Positions 46,130 through 57,353 of a stretch of DNA of 64,000 bases are shown here, piece by piece. The number at the start of each line of letters is the position of its first letter. The first letter of the stretch is position 1. The notes beneath the pieces were generated by a model. The model did no database searches. It was given only the letters and a program-made list of their open reading frames with translations, and was not told the origin of the DNA. The stretch is from Panicum virgatum (Eukaryota; Streptophyta; Magnoliopsida; Poales; Poaceae), in the NCBI RefSeq assembly GCF_016808335.1, contig NC_053149.1, forward strand, positions 24,899,238-24,963,237. The letters run 5' to 3'. Position numbers and translations under genes: made by a program.

Positions 46130-46666
46130 TATGTCCAACTAATGAATCTGTAGAACGTCTCCTGCTGGATGATGAGGCCTGACTCTTAAGCAATTCAGCG
46201 CTCATGTCATCAATTATACCCCACAAAGTACCAAACTTTCTCTGCTGATTCTGAGTGCACAATCGCTTGAACAAATTCATCAGATCCTTATTCTTGAACC
46301 GCACATAAAAGTTAGCAGCCATATGCCTCACACACCACCTATTGACAACATCTGGCCATATAGGAGGTGAAGATTGACTACCTTCTTGGAGCTGCCTTAT
46401 AGCTGCAAGTAGACCTGCATGCCTATCACTGATAAGGCAAACATTAGGCCTTCCAGCAACAACGTGAATCTTCGGACGTTCAAGAAACCAGTACCAGCTT
46501 TCTGTGTTCTCATTCTCAACAAAGGCAAAGGTGATGGGAACTATCTGCTTGTTGCAATCAATTCCAATTGCCGTCAATATTGTTCCCTTATATTTCCCTG
46601 TCAGGAAAGTGCCGTCAATACACAGAACAGGAAGACAGCAAATGAATGCCCTCACACATGCTCCAA
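46130..46666 (-). pseudogene. MULE transposase fragment (DDE region)
   Basis: The minus-strand frame includes CIDGTFLTGKYKGTILTAIG, FAFVENENTESWYWFLE, NVCLISDRHAGLLAAIR, WCVRHMAANFYVRFKNKDL and FKRLCTQNQQRKFGTLW. These are motifs of the MULE (MuDR family) catalytic core; CIDG and SDRH contain acidic residues of the DDE triad. The N-terminal zinc finger and the C-terminal SWIM finger are missing, and coding similarity starts directly at the inner edge of the right inverted repeat. It is a deletion remnant. Confidence 0.8.
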
Positions 46667-47590
46667 TGCCAACTGGTGGGGCGGCAGGGGGCCTGCCGCC
46701 CGGCAGGGGGGCGGCAGGCTCCCTCCAAAGACCTCTGCCCAAATTAAATTTATTTTTATTTACATATATGCCCCTACCGCCTCCCTGCCGGGCAGTAGGC
46801 CCCCTGCCGCCCCCCCTGCCAGGCGGAAGGGGTACAAAACTGTAAAACCTAAAACCAAAAATATATTTTTGTAAATTTTTTTTTGAAAAATATAAAAATA
46901 AAAAAGACGCCAAGTTCCCCCGTCTCCCAATCTCGGGCTCCCTCCGACTCCCCTTCCGCCTCAACGCCTTGGCATTCCGGCACCGGGCGCCGCCACCCGC
47001 GGTCGCGCGCCGGCCAGTTGCCACTGCCCGCCTGACCCCAGACGCCCGGCCTCCCGCGGTCCCTGCAGCCTGCTTCCTTGCTAGGTAAGCGCGGCGCGCG
47101 CGCCTCCCGCCAGCGTCGTGCGCAAGTCTGCACGGATGGCAGCAGCAGCTTCCCTGCTGGGCAAGCGCGGCGCGCGCACCTCCCGCCTGCTGCGGGCCTG
47201 CACGGCTGGCAGCCACGGCAAACCAACACACCTGCGCCAACAGCCTCCCTCACACCCGCGCGGCCGCCCCGATCGTCCGGCGCCTCTGCAGCTGGCTGCC
47301 TAACTCGATTGCACAATTGCACTCCCCTCAATGGTCAGTACTCTATTCCTGTATTCCACGAGACTATGATTCTGTGATTTCATCTCAATCTCACTTAATG
47401 GAACCATGGTTCTTAACTAATTTGTTGAATTGAATGATTATGAGGCCTTTATACTTATGTTATTGTAAATTTTGATCATTATATACTGTAATTTTGCCAA
47501 AGTGCTATTAGAGTATACCGAATTACACTTTGAAATTTTTTTGCTAGGACTACCCTAGTTTCAATTCCTGGGTCCTCCACTGCACGTGCC

Positions 47591-48144
47591 CATGACGGCC
47601 ATTAAGACCCTACCGCCACTCGCCATTGTTTCACCATTCCCAACCCCCTCTAGCTGCCTCGTCACTCGCCCGAGTAAGCTGGTGGGCTTCCCAGTCCCCC
47701 TCCCCTCCATTCCCACCACGAGAGCTTGCTTCGGACGCGCTAGACTGCCGCCGCCGCCACCGCAAGCCACCGGCGGCCGCATCTATCGCGTGTTCCCGCT
47801 ATCGGCGGTCGCATTAAATTGATGAGTCCCACTTTGTCCATATTTATTATCTATGTCAAAACATCTTGCAATGTACATGCTTTATTTAATGAGAATGATA
47901 TTGTTCACAATCTTGTTCATCATTGACCATCATTGTATTATTTGAGAAGGCGATATTTAGAGATGGGGGTTGAGGCAACACCAGAGTCAAATTTACAGTC
48001 TTACCACCAATGTTTTGGCTATTGGTTACATGTACAATCTGCAAATTAAATTTGATTATTGTGTAACAAGTTGGATTATATTATTGGGAAGGCAATAAAT
48101 CACGCACAAGCCTACACGGCGCGGCTATACACTGCAGAGCCATG
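47591..48144. other. Host spacer between hAT and copia insertions
   Basis: About 550 bp. The first 220 bp are C-rich and the remainder is AT-rich. No domain, RNA gene or repeat could be assigned. Confidence 0.3.
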
Positions 48145-48149
48145 CCATA

Positions 48150-48354
48150 TGTTGTGAATGAAAGGAATGAGAGAGAGAACTATTATATTGATAGGGAGAG
48201 GTTTCTACATATATACTCTGCCAACAGGCATGGAAGTGGCCCTTTCGAGGCACCCCTTCGGGGTGGCAGTTCCCCTTTGTATTTACCCACTAATTACTAA
48301 ATTAAATAAATGATTACAATATTGATCACTAATTAATCTAATTTTTCTTCAACA
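48150..48354 (-). repeat. 3' LTR of the young copia element
   Basis: 205 bp, nearly identical to 55967-56169. The adjacent minus-strand purine tract marks it as the 3' LTR. Confidence 0.93.
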
Positions 48355-48436
48355 CTCCCCCTTGATCAATTTATTCTTATGCAGTCTGTAATTTGTGTAA
48401 TAACTCATTGAAAAACCTATGGAAAAAATCAGGAGA

Positions 48437-48490
48437 TGTATATATATACATATATATACATATATATATATATACATATATATATGTCAT
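48437..48490. repeat. AT/ATAC microsatellite
   Basis: Repeated 'tatataca' and 'tata' units within the non-coding region between RNase H and the 3' LTR of the copia element. Confidence 0.85.
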
Positions 48491-48967
48491 GGGAAAAACT
48501 CCTTAAACCCTTTTGGGAAAATAGGAGAAAATGTTGATATGACATATATGTATTGGTATTCCATTAAAACTCCTTTAAAACCCAGTGGGACAAATATAAG
48601 AAGAAAATGATATGGAATATCATTAGTTGCAAATTTATATGAGGAAAAACTTTTGAAAGGAAAACTCATAAATAAGTTTGAATGTCTTATGATCTAGAGA
48701 TCATATCTGAACTAATTCTCCCCCAAAACCGGATGGGAAAAATATGAGGAGAAATAATATCTCGAATATCTTCCCAAAAACTCTATTGAGAAAGCAGAAG
48801 ATATGATAGATGAAATATGTCCTGAATACCTCTTTAAAACCCCGGTGGGGAAAATTAGATATATGACATAAAATATTGCCTCATTAAAAACCTATATGAG
48901 AAAAACCTTGATAGGAAAACTCATTTAGGAAAAGAATACAATATATAATTAGAAGATTATAAATGTG

Positions 48968-51900
48968 TTATATTAAGAATTTACCCCCCGAGACTTGCAA
49001 ATCTTTAAGTCGTCTCATACCAATTCCAAAAACATATTTTTGGAATAATGATGTAGGTAAAGACTTTGTGAATAAATCTGCAAGATTATCACCTGATTTT
49101 GTTTGCAAGATTTCTATCTCACCATTTTTCTGTAATTCGTGAGGATAGAATAATTTTGGGGCAATGTGTTTTGTGATATTGCTCTTAATATAACCTGCAT
49201 TCATTTGTGCAATGCAAGCTGAATTATCTTCGTAAATAATCGTTGGTTTCGTGATTGCACCAATATCACATGACTGTTGTATGTGATTGATCATTTTGCG
49301 AAGCCATACGCATTCACGTGAAGCTTCATATAACGCAATTATTTCAGAATGATTAGTGGATGTGGCTATTAAGGTTTGTTTGGATGATTTCCATGATATA
49401 GCCGTTCCACCATATAAAAATACAAATCCTGTCTGAGATCTGGCATTGTGGGGATCTGATAGATAGCCAGCATCTGTATATCCAATTATTGATTTATCTT
49501 GGTCAAACTGATAGAATAAACCAAGATCTGTTGTACCTTGGAGATATCTGAAGATATTATTAACTCCCGTCCAATGACGTTTTGTTAGAGCTGCACTATG
49601 TCTAGCTAGTAAGTTTACCGCAAATGCAATGTCAGGCCTGGTGCAATTTGCGAGATATATTAGCGCTCTAATGGCACTTAGATATGGAACTTCTGTTCCC
49701 AATAATTCTTCATCTTCGTCCTTGGGTCTGAATTGATCCTTATTCATATCAAGTGATCTGATGACCATAGTTGTTTTTGATGGATATGATTTATCCATGT
49801 TAAATTTCTAAAGAATTTTCTGGATATATGCAGACTGGTGTAATAATATCCCTGATGGGAGATGTTCAAGCTGAAAGCCTAAACAAAATTTAGTTTTACC
49901 CAAATCTTTCATTTCAAATTCCGTCTTTAGATGGTTGTGTGCTTCATCTATATCTCGTGTACTCCCAATGATATTGAGATCATCCACGTACACGGATATA
50001 ATGAAAAATCCACTTAAGGATTTCTTGATGAATACACATGGGCAATCATCATTATTGGAAAAATCTTTCTGAAGAAGGAATTCCTTTAGTCGGTTGTACC
50101 ACATTTTTCCCGACTGCTTCAAACCATATAGTGATTTTTGAAACTTTACACAATACATGTTGCGTGAATGATTCTTGTTCGGAATATCAAGCCCTTCAGG
50201 AACTTTCATATAAATATCTGAATCTAGTGACCCATAAAGATATGCTGTCACTACGTCCATGAGATGCATGGATAGACCTTTCTGTGCTGCCAATCATATT
50301 AGGTATCGGAATGTTATACCACTCATAACCGGAGAATATGTTTCATCGAAATCGATGCCGGGTCTCTGCGTGAACCCTTATGTTACAAGCCTCGCTTTGT
50401 ATCTCACCACCTCATTATTTTCGTTTCTTTTACGAACAAAAACCCATTTTGATCCCACAGGAAAAATGTTTCGAGGAGTAGGTATAACCGATGAGAATAC
50501 CTCTCGTTTCTTGAGCGAGTGCAATTCTGCCTTGATTGCTTTCTTCCATTTGATCCAGTCTGAGCGCTTGATGCACTCTGCCATGGTCTTAGGTTCTGGA
50601 TCAGGTTGGAGGACACTTGCAATCTTGGAGGCGAAATTTGTGTCGACAATTGTAGTCTTTCTATTGAATGATTCTCCAGAATCAATATAATTAGTGGAAA
50701 TTTCATTTACCCTTTGTGACTCTTCTATATTTCCCAAATTATTAGAGTCTGGGTCTTCCGATGTCATAGCACTTATATTTGTGCGCACATCTATGCTAGG
50801 TATATGGTGTATCCGTTGGATATCCATATTATTTGGATTTTCAATATCCAATTGGTGTCTACCAACTTGATGTTGACTTGCATTTACCGTTCTAGAAGTA
50901 GTCTTCCTTGGTTTCCGCGGATGCTTATACTTTGTTATCGTACTTCTCCCCCTCTTATTTTGATCTGGGAGATTTTGAGTAGGTACTACTACTCTAGCAG
51001 GTTATTTGCAATGTTTACAGCAGGATTATGTGATTTTGTGACACCTTTGTAATCAGTAAATACTTCTAGCAGGTTATTTGCAATGTTTTGCAAATTGATA
51101 ATCTTTTAAACTTCGCGTTCAGTTTCTATAGTACGTGGATCATAGGACTGAATACCTCAGGCATTCCAATTTATTTCCTGGCATTCGTTTTGGTATATAT
51201 TATCTCCCCCTAATGCCGAAAAATTGTCCTTATCGAAAATGCAATCAGCGTGATGGGCAGTGAATAAATCCCCTGTAAGAGGCTCGAGGTATTTTATGAT
51301 TGACGGTGATTTATACCCCACATATATCCCCAATTTTCTATGGGGGCCCATTGTTGTACGCTGCGGTGGTGAAATCGGTACGTATACAACGCAACCGAAT
51401 TTTCGCAGATGAGAAATACTTGGTTGATTCCCACGTACTAACTGCAACGGGGAAGCCGTATGATATGCAGTAGGTCTTATTTGAATCAAGTCAGCGGCGT
51501 GTAAGACCGCATGACCCCAACATGATGTTGGTAATTTGCAATTCTGTAGTAATGGTCTTGCAATTAATTTTACTCTCTTGATAAGAGATTCGGCTAATCC
51601 ATTTTGTGTATGTACGTAAGGTACCGAATGTTCCACATTAATTTCTAAAGCCATACAATAGTCATTGAAAGCTTTTGAGGAAAACTCAGCAGCATTATCC
51701 ATCCTGATGGATTTTATTGGATTATCTGGATAATGTGCTCTTAGTTTGATAATTTGAGCTATGAACCTTGCGAAAGCATGGTTTCTAGTGGATAACAAAC
51801 ATACATGGGACCATCTTGTTGATGAATCGATAAGTACCATGAAGTACCTAACTAGCCCAGTTAATGGATGAATAGGACCACAAATATCTCCTTGAATACG

Positions 51901-53945
51901 TTCAAGAAATGTTAGTGGTTCAGCCTTTATCTTAAGATAAGAGGGTCTTAAGATTAATTTCCCTGTGGCACATGCAGTGCACACAAAATCTGAAGGTTTA
52001 GGAAATTTTGATGTATTCATATGAAGACCAAGTGAATTGTTGATAATTTTTCACATCATCCCAATCCCAGGATGGCCTAGGCGATCATGCAAAGTCTTCA
52101 AGATATCAAGATTTTGAAAAATTATCTTATATGCAACATGTTGTACGGGTTTGATGTATACGAAATACAATCCAGTTGATAGTGAAGGAATTTTCTCAAG
52201 CAATTGCTTGTTATATCCATCATTTTTGGTGACGAAAAGATATTCATCTTTGTTGTCGTTATGTGTTTCGATATGGAAACCATTTCGACGGATATCTTTG
52301 TAACTCAATAGGATACGAGTTGAATCGAGATACAGGAGTGCATCCTCGATTATTAATTGCGTACCCATAGGGAGAATTATTATGGCTCGTCCTGAACCAA
52401 CAATCACGGCATCGCGTCTTGCGATAGTCGTGACTTTTCCTTTACTCTTAGTAAGAGTTTGGAAATATTTAATTTCCCTGAGTATTGTGTTAGTGGTAGC
52501 ACTATCCACTAAACACAGTTCTTCCACCATTTGGATTGTTTCCGTAGGTTAATCTATAATAATTGAGTCAAATATATTAAGAACAACTCAAAATTATATA
52601 TAATACATACTTTATTGAATAACTATACAATAATTAATTGTATGTTTTACAATACTTATGACAACAAATATTTACAACACAACATAACTATTTTTTTATA
52701 GGAAAACTCTAAGGGAAACCCTCAGAGCATAAAGGTGCGGCACTCAGGATTTGAACCCTGGGTGGGAGCACTACAACCAGTGGCCTTTGACACTGCGCCG
52801 TGAGCCCCTTCGCTACACAACATAACTATTACAAGACTATGGCTGAATAATCAAGTTTTAGGGGTGATGGAGATTAGTTGTTGTCTCTGAATATGTCGTT
52901 GGATTGGAATTCAACGAGCATATCGTCAGTGCTGAGTTAATCGTCCATCTGCGGAGGAATCTTCTCATCAATGTTTTCCAGAGGAGTATCCTTGGAGCAA
53001 CTGGCGTCAGTCGGTTGAGTAGTGAAGTGCGCTTCATACTTGTCCCCTTGAACTTGTTTGCCAACAGATTTCTGGTAGAGTTCAACCAAATGCTTGGCAG
53101 TGTGGAATTTCTTGGTTATGTGGTTGTGACAACCACACCTTTGACAAACTTGAGAGTTCTCATGGCGGAAATTTTTCTTGGAAATGCCCTTGCCTTTGTG
53201 AGAATTCTTATTTTTCTGAAAATGATGCTTATTTTTCTTATCCACTTTCTCTTGAAATTCTTTTTGAATTTCTTGCCACCAAACTTCTTTTGAGAGTTCT
53301 GACTATTGTAGTGAACTTCAGGCAGAGGTGCTGCCCCAACCGGGTGCATTTGATGATTCTTTGTTAAGAGCTCATCATGTTTTTCTGCCTGGAGTAAATC
53401 ATATATCAAGTCAGAATCATATATCAAGTCAGAGTATTTTGCATAGTTATGGCGACAGTATTGCTGCTGCAATAACCTATTTGAAAATAGAAATGTGGAC
53501 AAAGTCTTTTCAATTTTCTCATCATCATTAACTGGTTGATCACAAAAACGAAGCTTGGAACAAATCTTATGAACAGCAGAGTTATATTCTGCAACAGATT
53601 TGAAATCCATGAGACGAAGTAGAGACCATTCCCGTCTAGCTTCGGGCAAAATGATTGCCTTTTGTTGATCATATCGTTCTTTGAGTGCAACCCAAAGTGT
53701 TACGTTCGAGGATTCTCCTCCATCATATATTCGTTCTTGAGATCAGGGTGAAGATGATGTCTCAAGAAGAAATATAATGTGGTGTATTTGGCCTCGTCTG
53801 TAACAGGGGCTTGTGGATTTGGCTCTTCAATTGTATTGATGTAGCCTTTTGCTGTTAGCATAATTTTAACGTCCATAGCCCAAGTCAGATAGTTGCTACC
53901 ATCAACAGCAAGTTTAGCGAAATCTTTGTTGACTAAGTGAGCCAT
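48968..53945 (-). pseudogene. Copia gag-pol, interrupted by several stops and frameshifts
   Basis: Gag starts at 53945 (MAHLVNKDFAKLAVDGSNYL). It runs to a frameshift near 53710, continues at 53649-53116, and shifts frame again before the zinc-knuckle part (CQRCGCHNHITKKFH, within 53245-52937). The protease and GAG-pre-integrase region is 52530-52051 (LVDSATTNT, LHDRLGHPGIGMM). The integrase is 52020-51157 (GDICGPIHPLTG, RMDNAAEFSSKAF). Reverse transcriptase occupies 50851-50378 and 50293-49808, with the catalytic YVDDLNIIG. RT end plus RNase H is 49798-48968 (YEDNSACIAQM, NLADLFTKSLP). Stops or frameshifts separate most blocks, including TAA near 50376 and another stop near 49805. The copy cannot make a complete polyprotein. 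Confidence 0.9.
52693..52814 (-). mobile_element. tRNA-type SINE inserted in the copia element
   Basis: The body of about 122 bp is flanked by the perfect 16-bp target-site duplication ACACAACATAACTATT (52677-52692 and 52815-52830). Read on the minus strand it starts near GCGAAGGGGCTCACGGCGCA. It has a B-box-like GGGTTCAAATCC (complement of 52747-52758) and ends in a short A-rich tail at the 52693 side. A tRNA-derived promoter box, a long target duplication and an A-rich 3' end together indicate a SINE. The family is not assigned. Confidence 0.82.
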
Positions 53946-55966
53946 TTTTCCTACATGAATGATCATGTATATGATTAATTTATTGTAGTAAATTAAATAA
54001 AATGTGTGTGTGAATTTGTACAAAATTTATGAAATCAAGATGATTCTTGAATCATAATTTAAGGTATATTGGTTTAATAGCGTAACTATTTTTATAATAT
54101 TTCTGCGGGAATTAATGACTTGATAGTCGAAATATACAGATTTAATCGTATAGAAAATTTTGGATATACACATTATAGGTAATCATCATAAGATGTAGAC
54201 CTTTAGTAATGGGCACATAATTTGCTGCCTAAAAGCATGGTCTCAGGGCAAATAAATTTTAAAAAAATTAATTGCAGTCGATGCCTAGGTCTCCATTACC
54301 TTGTGTTTTTCCAAAATTCAAATTTATTATACCTTAATTTAAATTTCACATACCTCTAATAGATGTAGAATATAAATCAATTGATAATTTGTAATGATAC
54401 AAATATAAAATAAATTAAATTGCACATGAAAAAGATTGTTCAAATTAATATTTGCATAACACAATGTAAGATCTGCGGATCACATATATACAATTACTGC
54501 GGTAATCATAGAAATGAAATTACATTGGTGCTAACATAAAAACTTGACAGTCTTGTAGCTATTTACAATAATTATGAAAATTCAGAAAATCTAAGGACTA
54601 AAGTAGAACAATCTAAGGTCTTAAACATAAATATTCAGAACTGAATATACTAAAAATTGTAAATATATAAAGTTTTGGGGGCCATAATGCAATTTTGTGA
54701 GGGAAAAGGAGGGGGCGGCTCGGCCTGGCCCAGCTAGCCGGCCTGCGGCCGGCCCGGCCGGTGAGCCGGCTTGCGAGCCGGTCTGCGGCGGCCCAATTGG
54801 CCCGATTAAAGGGAGGGGGCGGTTAGGGTTGGGCAGCCGCCCTTCCCTGCAACCGCCGCCGCCCTCTGAATAGCCGTCGCCGCCGCCTGTGGATTGCCGC
54901 CGCCTTGCCCCTGTCGCCGGCGTAGGTCGCCGACCTTTGGAGCGCCGCCGGCCCCTGATCCGGCGCTGCAGCGCCGCGGCCACGCGCGCCGAAGGGCGCC
55001 GTGGGTGACGCGCGCCGGAGGGCGCCGCCATGGTCGCCACCGCCGGGCGTTGAGCGCGCTGGAGGGCACGCTTGTGATGTGCCTTTGGAGCCGTGCGCCG
55101 CGGTGCGCCGCGCCAAGCGCCTCCTTGGGCCGAGTCGCGTCCCCATCTCCTCTCCCCCTATTCCCCAAGGCGCTGGCGGCCATGGGGCTTGCGGCCAGAG
55201 TAAATCAGCCCCGGCCGGCCCTCGATACAGTGCTTAGAAGCGGCGAAACTCCCCCTCCTTGGAGGAGACGAATCCAGCCCCGAGAGTACTCCCGGATGGG
55301 AGGTCGTGGCGGCCATGGAAGACAACGTCGGCGAGGGATCGTGGCAGGAGATGTAGCGGTGGAGGAGGAGGCGCGACGGAGATGTCGTAGGCGAAGCCCG
55401 GTGGCCACCTCTCGGCGTCGGCGTCTCTGTTGGGGAACGGAGGTGCTCCATGACATGCAGGCATGGCGCCGCCGCCTCCATTCGTTGGCGGGAACGACAT
55501 CGACGGCGTCGCTAGTGGCTGCGGCGCCATTCCAGCGCCCCTGATGGGGAGTACAGGGCCTCGTGTGCTCTGCGGTACCTGTGAACGGCACTGGTGATGG
55601 TCATTGGAGCGCCGGGGAGGAATCTGCTAGTGGTGGATGTCGCGCAGAGCACGACGAACAGCGCCTTGCACCATGAAGCGACGAACTCCGCCGGATTGGT
55701 TGCCGCGGATGATGGTGTTTTCCACTGCGTCCGTGATGGAGTTGACTATGGCATTCATGGAAGGTACGTTGGGGGTCGTCATGTTTCTTTACCTTGCGTG
55801 AATTCCGGCGAGGATTCCGGCAAGACTCCCTGTTGATGTCTTTGTTCTGGCCTTCTCTTCTCAGGGAGCGAGAGATGGCCCCTGTTCTTTCTTCTCGTTC
55901 TGCTCCACGGAGGGAACCGATGGCCTTCTTGCGCTCAGTGCAGTAGAGCCAGAGTGCGTGATAACG
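53946..55966 (-). other. Untranslated leader of the copia element
   Basis: About 2 kb between the 5' LTR and gag. The part from 54690 to about 55560 is strongly GC-rich, with overlapping low-complexity frames on both strands. The part from 53950 to 54690 is AT-rich. No domain was recognised. The GC-rich block may be captured host DNA, but no source can be named. Confidence 0.45.
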
Positions 55967-56169
55967 TGTTGTGAATGAAAGGAATGAGAGAGAACTATTG
56001 TATTGATAGGGAGAGGTTTCTACATATATACTCTGCCAACAGGCATGGAAGTGGCCCTTTCGAGGCACCCCTTCGGGGTGGCAGTTCCCCTTTGTATTTA
56101 CCCACTAATTACTAAATTAAATAAATGATTACAATATTGATCACTAATTAATCTAATTTTTCTTCAACA
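55967..56169 (-). repeat. 5' LTR of the young copia element
   Basis: 203 bp, starting TGTTGTGAATG and ending TCTTCAACA on the plus strand. It lies beside the CCATA target-site duplication and about 0.3 kb upstream of the SRC2-like start codon. Confidence 0.93.
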
Positions 56170-56174
56170 CCATA

Positions 56175-56480
56175 CATAGCATTTGCGGTTAACAAATGAG
56201 TCCGAAAGAAAATGCGGACCACAGAAAAAGTTGCGCAAAAATCCAAGAAACACCCACTCAAGCTATTTTTGGCGCAAAACTAGAGCGGCGATCACCCGAA
56301 CACAACCGTTGCCTCCTACAAGCATTTTAACTTGCGCGTTGTGGCTCTTTCCATTGTTGAGGGATTCGAACGTCGTCCTACACAGCCTTTGTCCCTCCTC
56401 CACCACCACCACCACCAGCCTACATACCTTTTCTTCCCACGGCCGGCAAACACCTCGCCGGCGGCGCTTGGCAGTTGGCA
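56175..56480 (+). promoter_or_regulatory. Proximal upstream region of the SRC2-like gene
   Basis: The remaining host sequence between the copia insertion (target site ends 56174) and the ATG at 56481. It becomes C-rich towards the start codon, with a CAC trinucleotide run at about 56400-56416. No convincing TATA box was found, so the insertion may have separated core promoter and distal elements. Confidence 0.45.
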
Positions 56481-57353
56481 ATGGCGTACCGGGTACTGGA
56501 GGTCACCCTAGTCTCCGCGAACGACCTCAAGAAGGTGACGCACTTCTCCCGGTTGCGCGTCTACGCCGTCGCCTCCATCTCCGATGGCGATCCCCGCATA
56601 CCCACCCACAGCACCCTCACCGACCACGTCAACGGGTGCAACCCCGCCTGGAACGCGACGATCCACTTCCCCATCCCGGCCGCCGCGGACACCCGCGGCC
56701 TCGCGCTCCACGTGAGGCTCCGCGCCGAGCGCGCCTACTTCGGCGACCGCGACGTCGGCGAGGTGTTCGTGCCCCTCGACGACCTCCTGGCCGGCGCCGA
56801 CAAGGGCGGGGTGCCGAGGCCCGTGAGCTACCAGGTCCGCAGGCCGTACTCCGGGCGCGCCCACGGCGTGCTCTACTTCTGCTACAAGTTCACCGACGTC
56901 CCCGCCGCCGGCCTCCCGGAGCCGGAGCCGGCCGAAGCCAAACAAGGCCAGTACGCCAAGTACGTGCAGGACTCCGAGAAAGCAGCGGACAGGACGATGT
57001 CGCCGCCCACCGCGTACCCGCCGCCGCAGGCCATGGCGTCGGGGTACCCGCCGCCGCAGTACGGGTATGGCTCTCCGTACGCGGCGTACCCGCCGCACGC
57101 GCAGCAGCCTTACGCGTACGCTGCTCCGCCATCGTACGGGTACGGTGCTGCTCCCCATCATCAACCGGCGATGTACGGGTACGGCTACGCGCCGGCGCCG
57201 GCGCCGGCGAGGCATGGTGGGGGTATGGGGATGGGGCTCGGCCTCGGGCTCCTAGGCGGCGCCGTCGGGGGGATGATGATCGGGGAGATGGTCGGTGACT
57301 ACGAGGCCGACGCTGCCTACGACGCCGGGTTCAACGACGCGTTGGAATTTTAG
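56481..57353 (+). CDS. SRC2-like C2-domain protein
   Basis: A single-exon gene of 290 aa. The start is the ATG at 56481 (MAYRVLEVTLVSANDLKKV), which places the C2 domain directly at the N-terminus as in SRC2 proteins. The C2 domain covers about residues 1-140, with DLKKVTHFSRLRVYAVASI, NPAWNATIHFPIP and FGDRDVGEVFVPLDDLL. Then comes a linker, a Pro/Tyr/Gly-rich segment (about 170-250; repeated YPPPQ, YGYG, YAA motifs) and a Gly/Met-rich hydrophobic stretch (GLLGGAVGGMMIGEMVGDY) before the acidic end. SRC2 proteins are cold- and calcium-linked membrane-associated adaptors; that role is known for the family, not shown here. The frame is intact. Confidence 0.93.
   Translation: MAYRVLEVTLVSANDLKKVTHFSRLRVYAVASISDGDPRIPTHSTLTDHVNGCNPAWNATIHFPIPAAADTRGLALHVRLRAERAYFGDRDVGEVFVPLDDLLAGADKGGVPRPVSYQVRRPYSGRAHGVLYFCYKFTDVPAAGLPEPEPAEAKQGQYAKYVQDSEKAADRTMSPPTAYPPPQAMASGYPPPQYGYGSPYAAYPPHAQQPYAYAAPPSYGYGAAPHHQPAMYGYGYAPAPAPARHGGGMGMGLGLGLLGGAVGGMMIGEMVGDYEADAAYDAGFNDALEF

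Larger units (their letters stand above)
45170..46910. mobile_element. MULE (Mutator-like) with long terminal inverted repeats, nested in hAT
   Basis: Terminal inverted repeats of about 215-240 bp (45170-45382 and 46668-46910), outer ends GCGTTTTTTTTATTTTTG and GCGTCTTTTTTATTTTTA. The 10-bp target-site duplication is CAAGTTCCCC at 45160-45169 and 46911-46920. The TIRs are rich in 'ctgccgcccggcaggg' palindromes. Between them lie a minus-strand transposase fragment and a plus-strand Myb/SANT-like fragment, tail to tail. The element is non-autonomous. Confidence 0.9.
45011..47582. mobile_element. Non-autonomous hAT element carrying a nested MULE
   Basis: Termini are CAGTGGCGGACCCA on the left and the inverse of CAGTGGAGGACCCA on the right. 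The flanks are the perfect 8-bp target-site duplication CACGTGCC at 45003-45010 and 47583-47590, which defines the hAT superfamily. Without the nested MULE the element is about 820 bp. It has a GC-rich right half (46960-47310) containing a partly duplicated block ('gtaagcgcggcgcgcgc' near 47085, 'gcaagcgcggcgcgcgc' near 47161). It encodes no hAT transposase. Confidence 0.88.
48150..56169 (-). mobile_element. Full-length Ty1/copia retrotransposon, young insertion with a defective interior
   Basis: LTRs are 48150-48354 (3' LTR in element orientation) and 55967-56169 (5' LTR), both TG...CA. They differ by one substitution and a 2-bp GA indel as far as can be read. The perfect 5-bp target-site duplication CCATA lies at 48145-48149 and 56170-56174. 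On the minus strand the purine tract AAGGGGGAG precedes the 3' LTR. The sequence after the 5' LTR (GTTATCACGCAC) could prime from an internal part of initiator tRNA-Met. Domain order gag, protease, integrase, RT, RNase H is that of Ty1/copia. A GC-rich leader of about 2 kb precedes gag. Confidence 0.93.

Noticed and set aside
54621..55591. Several 100-200-codon frames in the copia leader
   Set aside because: They are overlapping GC-driven frames on both strands with no recognisable domain.
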